Source of the DNA: Parietaria judaica
Taxonomy: Eukaryota > Streptophyta > Magnoliopsida > Rosales > Urticaceae
DNA length: 64,000 bases
Direction of reading: 5' to 3'
Assembly (NCBI GenBank): GCA_954871525.1
Contig: OX940865.1
Coordinates: forward strand, 14,708,606 to 14,772,605
The first letter of the stretch is position 1; each line of letters opens with the position of its first letter. Position numbers and translations under genes: made by a program. A model generated the notes under the pieces. It ran no database searches. It was not told the origin of the DNA and saw only the letters and a list, made by a program, of their open reading frames with translations. Below are positions 50,565 to 62,038 of this stretch, piece by piece.

Positions 50565-51892
50565 GGTGAGCATTTTAGACCCAACCCGATGGCCTAACCC
50601 AATTCGTTAAGGACCCGACCTCAATCTAACCCGCCCAATCTAACCTGCTCAAAATTGGGTCGGATCTGGCCGGACCCGATTATTATTCGGGTTGGGGTCG
50701 GGTCCAAAACCTTAGGTCGGGTCGGGGTCTCCGACCCGACCAATATAATTAATATCATTGTTTTAAAAAATTATACTGAGGCGCGCCTCAGCGAGGCGTG
50801 GGATTTTAACGTTATGAGGCTTACGCCTCCGAGATAGGAATGAAGGCGTACGCCCTGACATACGCCTCAAAATTTGATTCGTGCGCCTTGAGGCAAGTCA
50901 AGGCGGTGACTTCTTTCGTTTTACTCTATTTATTTTCTTTTAATTAATTGGGCTTTTCTAAAAGCCCCACGTATCGGATTAAAAAGCATATTATAATATA
51001 TCAAGTCAGATAATGATTTGATTTAAATACGTGTCATAAGAAGTAAAATCCCTACTATATAATAAAAAAATAGACTCCCTTCCGTCATTCTTTAAACTGC
51101 CTCCTTCTGCTTCCTCAATCACTGAGTTCTCAATTCTTTCTTTTTCTGGTTGAACGTGATGTTATTATATTTTTTTAAAAAATGAATGCCAATAACTAGA
51201 GAATGAGGACGCAGTGGAGGCGAGTGAAGATGAGTCTAGTTATTGAGAATTTGATATGTCTTATCATGTTTTTTCTCTTAAGTTTCTAAGTTTTTGAGTG
51301 TTAAGTTTTAGATGACTTAATAATTTTTAGGATTATGATATATTTAAGAACTTGTTATATCTATTTTATTTTTATATTATTTTAAAATAATTAAATCATA
51401 TTTATTAAGGCTTACGCCTCAAGACTTACGCCTTGAGGCACGGCGAGAAATCGCCTCGAGGCTTAAATACGTTTTTCTAAACATTGATTAATATATATTT
51501 CATATTAATACTTATTTCAAGTAGTGCAATCTTTAGTGTTTTAAAACTTCTCATTCTCAATTTTATTTACATTCAAAGATCGTTCAATCTCTCATTTTCA
51601 TATTTTATATTGTTTGGTGTATGTTTGTTTGATTAAATTTGTTTGAGATATTTTTACTTGAATTTTGAGTTATATTGATGCATTTTTTTCATAATATTTT
51701 TTGTTATATAATAGTAAATTTTGAATAATCGGGCCATAGCGACCCAACCCAACCCAACCCGATTTTTATCGGGTCGGTTTGGTTTGGGCATTAAAAAAGT
51801 TTGGGTCGGATTGAGCTTTTTTTTTTTAACCCATAGTGATCGGGTCGGGTCCATGAAAAGCATCGGGGCGGCCCAACCAACCCATGCTCACC
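50565..51892. mobile_element. TIR element with GGGTCGG-rich subterminal repeats
   Basis: The ends are GGTGAGCAT at 50565 and ATGCTCACC at 51892. Next to both ends are many copies of GGGTCGG/CCGACCC, for example at 50640-50740 and 51740-51870. A second element splits it at 50760-51482; without that it is about 600 bases. Possibly hAT-like; the target duplication is unclear. Confidence 0.55.
50760..51482. mobile_element. nested TIR element with AGGCG repeats
   Basis: The left end GTTTTAAAAAATTATACTGA, continuing GGCG, is matched by the reverse complement of the right end, GTTTAGAAAAACGTATTTAA, continuing GCCTCGAGGCG. Subterminal GAGGCTTACGCCT-type repeats cluster at both ends. It is non-coding and inserted in the element at 50565-51892. 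Confidence 0.6.
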
Positions 51893-52377
51893 GCCTCAAT
51901 ACAAAGTTGGAGTTTATTGATGCTCACTAAACCAAAATTACTTTTTTCAGTTTTATAATTAATTACAATAATATATAATAGTCTTCAAAACATCCTTAAT
52001 TCCTTTAATAGACGCAAAGTTTTTACAATTACTAAAATTGAATTTTTAAAATTTTAGATCAAATTTACCCCTGTAATTTGGTCAATTAAATTGGACAATT
52101 TATGTCTTGAAATTTGGGCGATTTATGTCTTGCAATATGGGGTTTTCTTGAAATTGGGACACAAATATCTTGAAATTTAAATGATGGGTAGTAAGAGTAA
52201 ATTTGACTTATAATTTTTGAAAAGTGTATTTTGATAATTATGAAATTTAGAGTTGATTGAGGGAATTATTGGTGTTTTGTATTGAATTTAGTGAAGTTTT
52301 GCAATTAAAAAATTGAAAATAAAAATCTGTTACATTGGTACTTTTGGTATTTATGTCATAATTATATTAATTAAAAT
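51893..52377. other. AT-rich intergenic DNA upstream of the B3-like gene
   Basis: No gene was recognised. Short direct repeats such as TGTCTTG(A/C)AAT occur near 52105-52140. Confidence 0.45.
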
Positions 52378-53044
52378 ATGACGAGGTTTACTTTATACAC
52401 AAGATCTGAGGTGCGAGACGAAAGAGGGGGAAATCGACTGGGTTCTCAAGAAACCAGAAGGAGAAGTTCGAGGAAGAAGTTGAGCTGCCCAGAAATCGCT
52501 GCATCGACGCTGGTTTGTACTTCACTCTCGGCCTCTTCTCTATGTTTGATTGGCACAGTAATGGCGGATTTCGTGTTTATATATAGGTTGACGACACCAG
52601 AAGGAGAAGTTCGCCGACTTGAAGAAGGAGATTAAGAAATCGCCACCCCTCTCTCTCTGCTTGACTCAGGTTTGTACTTCACTCTCGCTTCAGGTTATGG
52701 AAAGGCGTGTGATTAGATAAGCAAATGAGTAATAGATTTGATTCAATTCTTGACAGTTTCAGAAACTGCCTCATATGAGAAATGGTGTGTTGTGATTGCA
52801 TACGGAATCGGTGCTTTCAGTGAATTTGGTTCGGTTTCTGCTGCTTCAAATTTTTTTGGTCTCTTGTAGGTTATGGAAAGGCGTGTGATTAGATAAGCAA
52901 ATGAGTAATAGATATGATTCAATTCTTGACAGTTTCAGAAACTGCCTCATATGAGAAATGGTGTGTTGTGATTGCATACGGAATCGGTGCTTTCAGTGAA
53001 TTTGGTTCGGTTTCTGCTGCTTCAAATTTTTTTGGTCTCTTGTA
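52378..53044 (+). repeat. leader region of the B3-like gene with direct duplications
   Basis: ACCAGAAGGAGAAGTTCG occurs at about 52455 and 52601, and GGTTTGTACTTCACTCTCG at about 52512 and 52670. A 176-base unit starting GGTTATGGAAAGGCG is present twice, at 52693-52868 and 52869-53044. Each unit ends TCTCTTGTAG, which is followed by GGTTATGG, so an acceptor-like site is copied with the unit. The coding ATG at 53049 follows the second copy. Confidence 0.75.
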
Positions 53045-53048
53045 GGTT

Positions 53049-53471
53049 ATGGCTGCTAATCGCGATAAGCCTATCGACTTCCCTTCCATCATTTGGGAAG
53101 GGATCGTCGATGCTACCTGGCCTGACCCTGTGCGTGTCGGGGAGTTCAGGCCAGTATTGAAGTCTTTCAAGAGCAATGGAGCGCTGGATATTCCGTTAGA
53201 TTCGCTCCGGCAAGTTTTGCGAAGTGAAGAGATTGCCGCTCTTGAGAGGAACCGTCCTATGGCGATCGATGGTGTCGACGAGCTTGGGAGGGAGTACCCT
53301 CTCTCACTCTCGATGTTTCGCGTTGTAGAGAAGGAGACAATCGCGGTGAGGGGCTGGGCTGCTTTCAAGAAGTACAATGACGTTAAATGGGGAGATAGCG
53401 TCGTCGTTTGGACCTATTGTCGGGGGCGCTCTGCGAAGCTTTGTGTAGTTATGAAGAAGCATAACAGTTAG
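53049..53471 (+). CDS. B3-like DNA-binding-domain protein
   Basis: The frame has 140 codons, from ATG in GGTTATGGCTGC just after an acceptor-like TTGTAG. Residues about 47-135 resemble a plant B3 domain of the small REM/DUF313-like kind: IPLDSLRQVL, then DELGREYPLSLSM, then RGWAAFKKYNDVKWGDSVVVW. B3 domains bind DNA in plant transcription factors, but this one is short and divergent, so a DNA target cannot be assumed. The last codons (LCVVMKKHNS and TAG) are the seed of the 11-copy array that follows. Codon use and GC content look like a real gene. Upstream exons may exist in 52378-53044. Confidence 0.65.
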   Translation: MAANRDKPIDFPSIIWEGIVDATWPDPVRVGEFRPVLKSFKSNGALDIPLDSLRQVLRSEEIAALERNRPMAIDGVDELGREYPLSLSMFRVVEKETIAVRGWAAFKKYNDVKWGDSVVVWTYCRGRSAKLCVVMKKHNS

Positions 53472-54019
53472 GATTTTAAACATTCGCAGAGCTTTGTGTA
53501 GTTATGAAGAAGCATAACAGTTAGGATTTTAAACATTTGCAGAGCTTTGTGTAGTTATGAAGAAGCATAACAGTTAGGATTTTAAACATTCGCAGAGCTT
53601 TGTGTAGTTATGAAGAAGCATAACAGTTAGGATTTTAAACATTCGCAGAGCTTTGTGTAGTTATGAAGAAGCATAACAGTTAGGATTTTAAACATTCGCA
53701 GAGCTTTGTGTAGTTATGAAGAAGCATAACAGTTAGGATTTTAAACATTCGCAGAGCTTTGTGTAGTTATGAAGAAGCATAACAGTTAGGATTTTAAACA
53801 TTTGCAGAGCTTTGTGTAGTTATGAAGAAGCATAACAGTTAGGATTTTAAACATTCGCAGAGCTTTGTGTAGTTATGAAGAAGCATAACAGTTAGGATTT
53901 TAAACATTCGCAGAGCTTTGTGTAGTTATGAAGAAGCATAACAGTTAGGATTTTAAACATTCGCAGAGCTTTGTGTAGTTATGAAGAAGCATAACAGTTA
54001 GGATTTTAAACATTCGCAG
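53435..54019 (+). repeat. 53-bp tandem array copied from the 3' end of the B3-like gene
   Basis: Eleven copies of a 53-base unit (AGCTTTGTGTAGTTATGAAG, then AAGCATAACAGTTAG and GATTTTAAACATTCGCAG). The first copy overlaps the gene's last coding bases; the other ten form its 3' flank or UTR. The only change seen repeatedly is CATTCGC to CATTTGC, in units 2 and 7. This near-identity implies very recent expansion or ongoing homogenisation. Confidence 0.95.
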
Positions 54020-55103
54020 TGTATTTGAAAGATTTTTAGAGGATTTTCATTTGTGTGTTCTCATCGGTGCTTGCATATATTTACATTTTTGTTTCTTTTG
54101 CACTTCATATATATATATATATTTCAAAGAACTTTGCGTGTAATCATACAATTAAAACAAATAAGCAAGTGATGAGCATATATGGCTCTAAAACGGTAAA
54201 AGGTGTTACTTTTTTACTAACTATTTCGAAGCACTTAATTCAATATGAAATTAATGAATGAGGATCGGCTAATGCAATCGTCGTGAACAACTTATTAGGC
54301 AGAGATATGTTGAGAATTAAGAACTCAAGCAATGAGCGAGTGAAAAATACTTTTATCTGGTATTTAATTAAACTGAATTAAACTGTACGTAATGAATACA
54401 CTATTTTTTGCATGATATCTATAAACTGCTCATTGTTTGATTATTAATATTTCAAATTTGCAGTAAATGACTAGTAATTTTACGTAGTCGGTAGCTCATT
54501 CGGTGGAGAGGCGTGTATCGGTCCCACCACTGAATGCTTTACGAAGCCGGAAAACTACTATACTGCCTGATAGAGAACTTGCTCTTCCGCATTCTCTCGA
54601 TGACGTCCCAAACGCAAAGATAAGAGCTATAATTTTTTGTTGCTTCCTGGTACTAAAGCTTCTATGCATATGTCACAACATGGAACATCAATCTGAAAAT
54701 AAAAATAAAAAAATCACAACCAAAATCGTTTAAACACATTTGAAAAGGTAGTTAAGTTATGAGATTTTGGCTAGCTCTGTACATTGCAATCAAACCGCCT
54801 TTTATTCCTTGTTCACTGTCTATTATGTTTCGTATATATGCTTTGTCTCTTTTGCATCTGAATCTGAAGTGTAACTGAAAAGCAAGAAAATATTAACACA
54901 ATCAAAAGACTACTTTCGTCTGCCTGCGTGCAGAGTGAATTTTCGGTAGATCAGGTAATCTCTTCCTCGTTCGTAACCTTTTTCGATTCCCGGTGCTTTA
55001 TTTTCTTTTCTAGTTCATTTGTTCATCGTTTATTATTTTTGATCATATTTACAAGAATCAAGAAACATCTGGAGAGGAAAACAGCTGATTGAAAGCAGAT
55101 TCA
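54020..55103. other. intergenic DNA between the B3-like gene and the NLR relic
   Basis: A 76-codon frame at 54503-54733 has no known domain. The last 300 bases should hold the old NLR promoter. Nothing else is supported. Confidence 0.45.
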
Positions 55104-57720
55104 ATGGAGTTTCTTCTCGCTGTTGGCGCTACAATAATCGGTAGAGTCACCGAGTGCACATTTTACACTGCCCGCCGTCTATATGGTTACACGCTCAATG
55201 TGGCGAACCTCGGAGAAAAGCTTCTGGAGTTGAAGAATGCAAGGAACGTGCTACAAGGTCGAATTGATCAGGCGAAACGCGACGATGAACTGATCGCTGA
55301 GGACGTGCAGAGCTGGATGACTGATATTTGTCAATAAGCTGAGAGTTTTATCCGCGATGACTGCCAAAGGGCCGATATCAAGTGTTTGGGTGGGTCCCTG
55401 CCCAATCTTAGGTCAAGGAGATGACTGAGTAAAAGAGCCAAAGAGATGGGAGATAGTCTCGAAAATGCAGTTGCGGGTGCAACTGGAGACCGATTTCAGA
55501 TAATTGCTACCCGTCCCGCTCTGCAGAGTTGTATTGCTAATGCGGGCGGTTACGAGAGTTTCAGAACGCGGGAGCATATATTGGAGAAAGTTATGGTTGC
55601 TCTGAGCTGCGACCAAGTTGGAATGGTTGGATTATATGGTATGGGCGGAGTCGGAAAAACCGTGCTTGCTAAGGAAGTTGCTCGGCGGCGGGCCACGGAA
55701 AAGCATTTGTTTAGCGAGGTGGTTTTCATTACTGTATCCCAGGAACTGGATATAATTGCGATTCAACAAATTGTAGCAGAAAAGATCAATCTAGATCTGA
55801 GGAAGTTTACAACCGTGGAAGAAAGATCCGATCGACTTAACCGCCGATTGAATGAAGAAAAGAAGATTTTCATTATATTAGATGATATATGGAATACACT
55901 TGATTTAGGTGAGGTTGGCCTGAATTTTGACCCGGAACAAATTGGTTGCAAGATACTGATGACCTCTAGATCTGTTGATGTGTCACACGTAATTCTATGG
56001 GTGCTGAGATGAATATATTGGTCAGCGAGCTATCCCCCGATGAAGCAATTCACTACAGTTGTTGGTACGAACGTTGTCGAACGACCGCAATTTGAAAAAT
56101 TGGCGATTGATGTGCTTAGAGAATGTAAAGGCTTGCCGTCAAAACAGTTGCGAGTGCACTAAAAGGCAAAGACATCGCAGTTTGGGAAGACGCTTTGCTT
56201 CAACTTCAAAACTCGGCCCCAACTAACATTGATGGAATGCTAACACGAGTATACCCAAGTATACGGTTGAGTTTCGATTATCTAGAAAGCCACGAAGCTC
56301 GAAAGGTTTTGTTTTTATGTAGCCTTTTCGGAGAAGATCGGAATATCGCGCTTTGTTTAGGCTGGGGCTTGTTTCCAGACGTCCATAGCATCTCGGCTGC
56401 AAAGAGGAGGGTTCGCTCGTTGATCATTAAACTGAAAGAGCGACGTTTATTGTTAGATGTTCATGGTGATGGTTTGGACCAATTGCGTGGGGACTTATTA
56501 TCAGATCAAAGTGAAGTTGATTGGGTGAAAATGCAAGATGTTATTCGCGACGTAGCAATATTCGTTGCGTCTGGAGATAATTGGAATATGCATTGTTTCA
56601 TGATTAATGATAATCTGGAATACTGCTTGAGCAAGAAGCGGCGTAAAGACTCAAAAGCAATGACACTAATTCCCAACCGCAGAAATGATTATAGACTACC
56701 TGTACGAAGAAGCTTCGAGTGTCCGCAGTTGGAGTTGTTTCTTCTGACTGACCCTGTCATTTGGCGAACCACTGCTCCGCATACTCTGTTTAACAATGAA
56801 TTTATGAAAGACTGCATGGATCTCAAAGTTTTGTCTTTGTACAGAGCGGATCTTGTGGCGTTCCCTTCATGTTTCCACTTGATGCAAAATTTAGCGACGT
56901 TGAATCTGGCAGATTGTAAGCTCAACCTCGAGGACATCGACTACGTTGGAGGCCTGAAGAATCTAACGGTTCTTGATCTTAGGCGGTCAAACGTTCGAGA
57001 GTTGCCTGTAAAAATTGGGCAACTCAATCGTTTACAAGTATGAAACTTTAGCGAATGTGATGATATCAAAGCGATAAGAATTGGGATGGTGAACGAGGAA
57101 ATGTACGTTTGGCTGAGCTCGGGAATCTACAGAAAGTCATGATTTTGTCGTTGTGTATAGCAGAGGCCCCAGTGTTTAGCTCAAAGCTTGAGAGGTTTAA
57201 CATAGTGATTGGATCACGGGAGGACATGTTCCCAAAAAATACTCAGAGGAGATTGTGTATAACAAACTTTGCCGAACATCAAACCAAAGCTGATGGTATT
57301 GAATGTTTAATGAGAAGTTGGGAAAGTCTAACGTTAGAGGGATCGATACGAGGAGTCGAGAACAATATCGGTTATTATCCGTCTCTCAAGGAAGATGGCA
57401 CGCTGTTGTTAGTGGTCAGCCGTATAGTCTCGTCTTTTTAAGGTTGGAGGATTAGGCATAGTCATAAAGCTAACCACTTCTTGTTTTGAAAATCTTACAA
57501 AGCTAATCATGAGAAAGTGCTACAATTTGAAGTATATATCTATTATCTCTCACGGTGCTTGTAAAGCTGGAGCTTCTTGAAGTAATCGACTGCTGGGAAA
57601 TACAATAGCTCAACAACTTATTCAGCCATCAGTTTCGGACACGATTTTGTTCCCGAAACTGAAATTTTTTGCTCTTAGTGGGCTTCCAAGGTTTCTCTAT
57701 CGGGGATTGGTTATTTGTGG
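55104..57720 (+). pseudogene. CC-NBS-LRR (RPS2/RPS5-type) disease-resistance pseudogene
   Basis: It starts MEFLLAVGATIIGRV with a coiled-coil region. In-frame stops follow at 55335 and about 55422. The NB-ARC domain has an intact P-loop GMGGVGKT (55640-55663), kinase 2 IIFIILDDIW-like (FIILDDIW) and RNBS-B KILMTSRS. Near 55990 the frame shifts before MGAEMNILVSELSPDEAIH, and it shifts again before VVGTNVVERPQFEKLA. At the GLPLA motif a few bases are missing (KGLP, then AVKTVASAL in another frame, about 56133). The LRR part (LKVLSLYRADLVAFPSCF, NLTVLDLRRSNVRELP) ends at a stop near 57041, and later LRR fragments run to about 57720 (LFPKLKFFALSGLP). Intact relatives detect pathogen effectors inside the cell; this copy cannot give a full protein. 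Confidence 0.9.
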
Positions 57721-57972
57721 ATGAATCATGAATAAATTTTGAATAAAAAGTAAATCTAAAATAGTGAAATTTTAAAATTGTAGGATTCTCCATTTTCAAG
57801 CTATATAGAGCACCAATTTATTGTAAATGATTTTTTTTGCATATTTACTTGGGCTTTTTAGCAAAATACCCAATTTAAGTGAAACTTTTTTAAAAAACAC
57901 TCAAAAGTTTACCATAATTAAAGAAACACTCATTTGGTCTTATATGGACAATTATACCCTCAATATATTCGA

Positions 57973-58488
57973 TCACATCTTCACTCTGATTCCTTCAACG
58001 ATGATATTCATTCCTCCCGTCACCATCCCTTCGCCTCTCTCTGCTCCGGCTCCGACTCCGGCGCCTCGAGCGACGCTCTCTTTCTCTCTCCTCCTCCCTA
58101 TCTCTGCTCCGACTCCGACTCCGACGAACCCTTGCTCCGCGTCTCTCTGGACTCCTCGGCTTCGCATCCTTCTTCTTGCTGAGCTTACTCTGGATCGACT
58201 CGAGCCTTTCGCGCCGTCGATTTCCCGAACGCTGACCGCGTCTCCGTCGGAGCCGAACTCCGACTCGTCCTCTATCTCTTCCTCCTCCCCTTCGTCGGAG
58301 TATTCAATCACAGACCTCTTCCCGCCGTTCCGCCTCAGCTCTGTGAGGCGGTTGAGGACCTGGTCGACGCTCTGCTTGTGGATGTAGAAGGCCGAGACCG
58401 CCATGATGGAGGCTCCGACCAAAGCCGCCATAGCTATGTGCAGCGACGCCGCCGCCGCCGGAGAGGACGACGAAGAGGACGAGTCCAT
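57973..58488 (-). pseudogene. FAC1: captured 5' fragment of an AMP deaminase gene
   Basis: From ATG at 58488 the 171-codon frame reads MDSSSSSSSPAAAASLHIAM, then AALVGASIMAVSAFYIHKQS and VDQVLNRLTELRR. This matches the N-terminal membrane anchor and start of plant AMP deaminase (EMBRYONIC FACTOR1 family). After about residue 110 the frame becomes low-complexity (VGVGVGAEIGRR) and stops at 57973, close to the MULE end. The catalytic deaminase domain is absent. About 370 bases upstream (58489-58860) look like the original leader and promoter (CT-rich on the minus strand), captured together. Intact enzyme converts AMP to IMP; this fragment could at most make an anchor-only peptide. Confidence 0.7.
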
Positions 58489-58919
58489 TGCAATTTGAGC
58501 CCTGGTCTTACGGGGATGTCTCAGTGCTGGGAAGAGAGTCCCGAGCAAGCTTCAATGGCTTTCTCCAAGCTCTGTCTCTCTCTCTTCTCTTCTAATCACA
58601 ATCAAAAATCCAAAAAAAAAAAAAGAGTCAAGAGCTGGAAATCGTGAAGAAAGCGAAGAGAGAATCAAATTACAGCTTCATCAGGTCCATCTCCCTGCAT
58701 TTGCTTGGCGAAGACATGGCTCTTCTTAGTCGGAGGGAAAGAGAGAGATTTGTTGAGCAAGTGAGATAAGCAAAAGGAGAGAAAGAAAACTGGAGAGAGA
58801 GAGGCAATGATATGAAAAGGAGCAAAAATTCACCTCACGTGGGTCCAAATAATATTAATTAACTTCATTAAATATTATTATGTTGAGTAATTGGCCTTAA
58901 TGCTCTCCAACTTTACAAG

Positions 58920-59490
58920 TCGATATTAAAAGTGTATTTATTATGGAATCAAATTTCAATATATTTCTTAAAATAATAATTAAGTGCTTTTTCTTTATTG
59001 GAATTAATTTGGAAGTATTAAAACAATTTTTGTAACCGAAGTTACACTTATGTAACTAGAGTTACACTTTTGTAACTAGAGTTACACTTTTGTAACTGGA
59101 GTTACAATTTCGTAATTCTAGTCATATATAATTACACTTATGTTACATATTAAGAGATTCTACATAAGAAATGGTGCAAGTTTGTAAGTCAGAGAAACGG
59201 TGTGTTTTCGCTCTTTTAGCGATAAAACAAAACGATATTAAAAGTGTATTTATTATGGAATCAAATTTCAATATATTTCTTAAAATAATAATTTAGTGCT
59301 TTTTCTTTATTGGAATTAATTTGGAAGTATTAAAATAATTTTTGTAACCGAAGTTACACTTATGTAACTGGAGTTACACTTTTGTAACTGGAGTTACAAT
59401 TTCGTAATTCTAGTCATATATAATTACACTTATGTTACATATTAAGAGATTCTACATAAGAAATGGTGCAAGTTTGTAAGTCAGAGAAAC
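58920..59490. repeat. direct duplication (~313-bp offset) leading into the minisatellite
   Basis: The sequence from CGATATTAAAAGTGTATTTA to GTGCAAGTTTGTAAGTCAGA occurs twice, at about 58920 and 59233, nearly identical. Each copy holds two or three GTTAC...GTAAC units, so the duplication likely came before or accompanied the growth of the array. Confidence 0.85.
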
Positions 59491-61584
59491 AGTGTAACCG
59501 AAGTTATTATGGAATCAATTTCCAATATATTTATTACACTTATGTATTTATTATGGAATCAATTTCCAATATATTTATTACACTTATGTTTTATTGTTTT
59601 TTGTAACGACCGTTACACTTTCGTAACTAAAGTTATACTTTTGTAAGGAGAGCTACAAATGTGATTACAAAGGTCCTGCAAAAAAAAAACATTATTAGCT
59701 TTACACAACGTAACTGAAGTTAAATTTATGCCATTACAGTTACACTTATGTAACTGGAGTTACACTTATGTAACTAAAGTTACATTTGGGTAACTACAGT
59801 TACACTTGGGTAACTGCAATTACACTTATGTAACTAAAGTTACTAAAATTACATTTGGGTAACTACAGTTACACTTGGGTAACTGCAGTTACACTTATGT
59901 AACTAAAGTTAAATTTGGGTAATTACAGTTCTACTTGGGTAACAAGAGTTACACTTATGTAACTAAAGTTACATTTGGGTAAGTACAATTACACTTGGGT
60001 AAATTCAGTTACACTTATGTAACTAAAGTTAAATTTGGGTAACTACAGTTACACTTGGGTAACTACAGTTATACTTGGGTAACAAGAGTTACACTTATGT
60101 AACTAAAGTTACATTTGGGTAAGTATAGTTACACTTGGGTAACTGCAGTTACACTTATGTAACTAAAGTTACTAAAATTACATTTGGGTAACTACAGTTA
60201 CACTTGGGTAACTGAAGTTACACTTATGTAACTAAAGTTACATTTGGGTAACTACAGTTACACTTGGGTAACTGCAGTTACACTTATGTAACTAAAGTTA
60301 CATTTGGGTAAGTATAGTTACACTTGGGTAACTGCAGTTACACTTATGTAACTAAAAGTTACTAAAATTACATTTGGGTAACTACAGTTACACTTATGTA
60401 ACTAAAGTTACATTTGGGTAACTACAGTTACACTTGGGTAACTGGAGTTACACTTATGTAACTAAAGTTACATTTGGGTAACTACAGTTACACTTGTGTA
60501 ACAAGAGTTACACTTATGTAACTAAAGGTACATTTGAGTAAGTATAGTTACATTTGAGTAACTGCAGTTACACTTATGTAACTAAAGTTATTAAAATTAC
60601 ATTTGGGTAACTACAATTACACTTGGGTAACTGGAGTTACACTTATGTAACTAAAGTTACATTTGGGTAACTACAATTACACTTGGGTAACTGCAGTTAC
60701 ACTTATGTAACTAAAGTTACTAAAATTACATTTGGGTAACTACAGTTACACTTGAGTAACTGGAGTTACACTTATGTAACTAAAGTTACATTTGGGTAAG
60801 TATAGTTACACTTGGGTAACTGAAGTTACACTTATGTAACTAAAGTTACATTTGGGTAACTACAGTTACACTTGGGTAACTGCAGTTACACTTATGTAAC
60901 TAAAGTTACATTTGGGTAAGTATAGTTACACTTGGGTAACTGCAGTTACACTTATGTAACTAAAGTTACTAAAATTACATTTGGGTAACTACATTTACAC
61001 TTATGTAACTAAAGTTACATTTGGGTAACTACAGTTACACTTGGGTAACTGGAGTTACACTTATGTAACTAAAGTTACATTTGGTTAACTACAGTTACAC
61101 TTGGGTAACAAGAGTTACACTTATGTAACTAAAGGTACATTTGAGTAAGTATAGTTACATTTGAGTAACTGCAGTTACACTTATGTAACTAAAGTTATTA
61201 AAATTACATTTGGGTAAGTACAATTACACTTGGGTAACTGGAGTTACACTTATGTAACTAAAGTTACATTTGGGTAACTACAATTACACTTGGGTAACTG
61301 CAGTTACACTTATGCAACTAAAGTTACTAAAATTACATTTGGGTAACTACAGTTACACTTGAGTAACTGAAGTTACACTTATGTAACTAAAGTTACATTT
61401 GGGTAACTACAGTTACACTTTGGTAACTGCAGTTACACTTTGGTAACTGCAGTTACACTTATGTAACTAAAGTTACTAAAATTACATTTTGGTAACTACA
61501 GTTACACGGTAACAAGAGTTACACTTATGTAACTAAAGTTACATTTGGGTAAGTACAGTTACACTTATGTAACTTATGTAAATT
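59031..61584. repeat. minisatellite of 20-bp palindromic GTTAC-N6-GTAAC units
   Basis: The dense part, about 59700-61584, is built of 20-base units such as GTTACACTTATGTAACTAAA, GTTACATTTGGGTAACTACA and GTTACACTTGGGTAACTGCA, roughly 90 copies. Each unit contains the dyad GTTAC-six bases-GTAAC. Variants alternate in a set order, and a higher-order repeat of about 607 bases is visible (AAAGGTACATTTGAGTAAG at 60524 and 61131, with matching flanks). All reading frames meet stops. It lies inside the Pack-MULE between the two captured genes. Confidence 0.95.
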
Positions 61585-62035
61585 TAGTTACATTAACGTT
61601 TTTTTATTCATTGCAACTCTATCATTTTAATGTTACTTCAATATCTAAAAATCAAAACTGCAAAAACAATAATTACTTTCCCTTAAATGCCACAAATTCC
61701 CAAATTCAAAAAATAAACAATATCTTAAAAAAAAGTGAATTTAGTTTGTGAGTCTCGTTCCCCAACTTTTTCCAAATACAGCAAGAACCGTTCCACTTAT
61801 AACTCTCAAGCGTTCGATTTCCGGATGGCAAATCATATAATAATAATAATATCTTTGTAGTGGAAATGTAACCATTCTTGATATAATATGATAAGAAGTG
61901 TTGCAAGAACTATAGTGAAAAATAAACTCAGACTGTCAAATAAATAAGTAAAACAGTTCAAGAGTATACATCAGTTTTTTGGAAAACGACACTGGATTCT
62001 GAAAAACGACACCCTCAGAACAAAAGAATCTGAAT
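61585..62035. other. Pack-MULE interior between the minisatellite and the PPR fragment
   Basis: AT-rich, with short frames only. No captured gene was recognised here. Confidence 0.4.
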
Positions 62036-62038
62036 ATT

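Noticed and set aside
52919..53377. 152-codon minus-strand frame
   Set aside because: It is antisense to the B3-like coding region, whose plus-strand frame shows the domain pattern.
54503..54733. 76-codon plus-strand frame
   Set aside because: No domain and an AT-rich lysine tail; too little evidence for a gene.
57827..58387. 186-codon plus-strand proline/serine-rich frame
   Set aside because: It is antisense to the AMP deaminase fragment; the low-complexity composition comes from the opposite strand.
59031..61584. CRISPR-like regular repeats
   Set aside because: Units are contiguous without unique spacers, and the host is a plant; this is a minisatellite.
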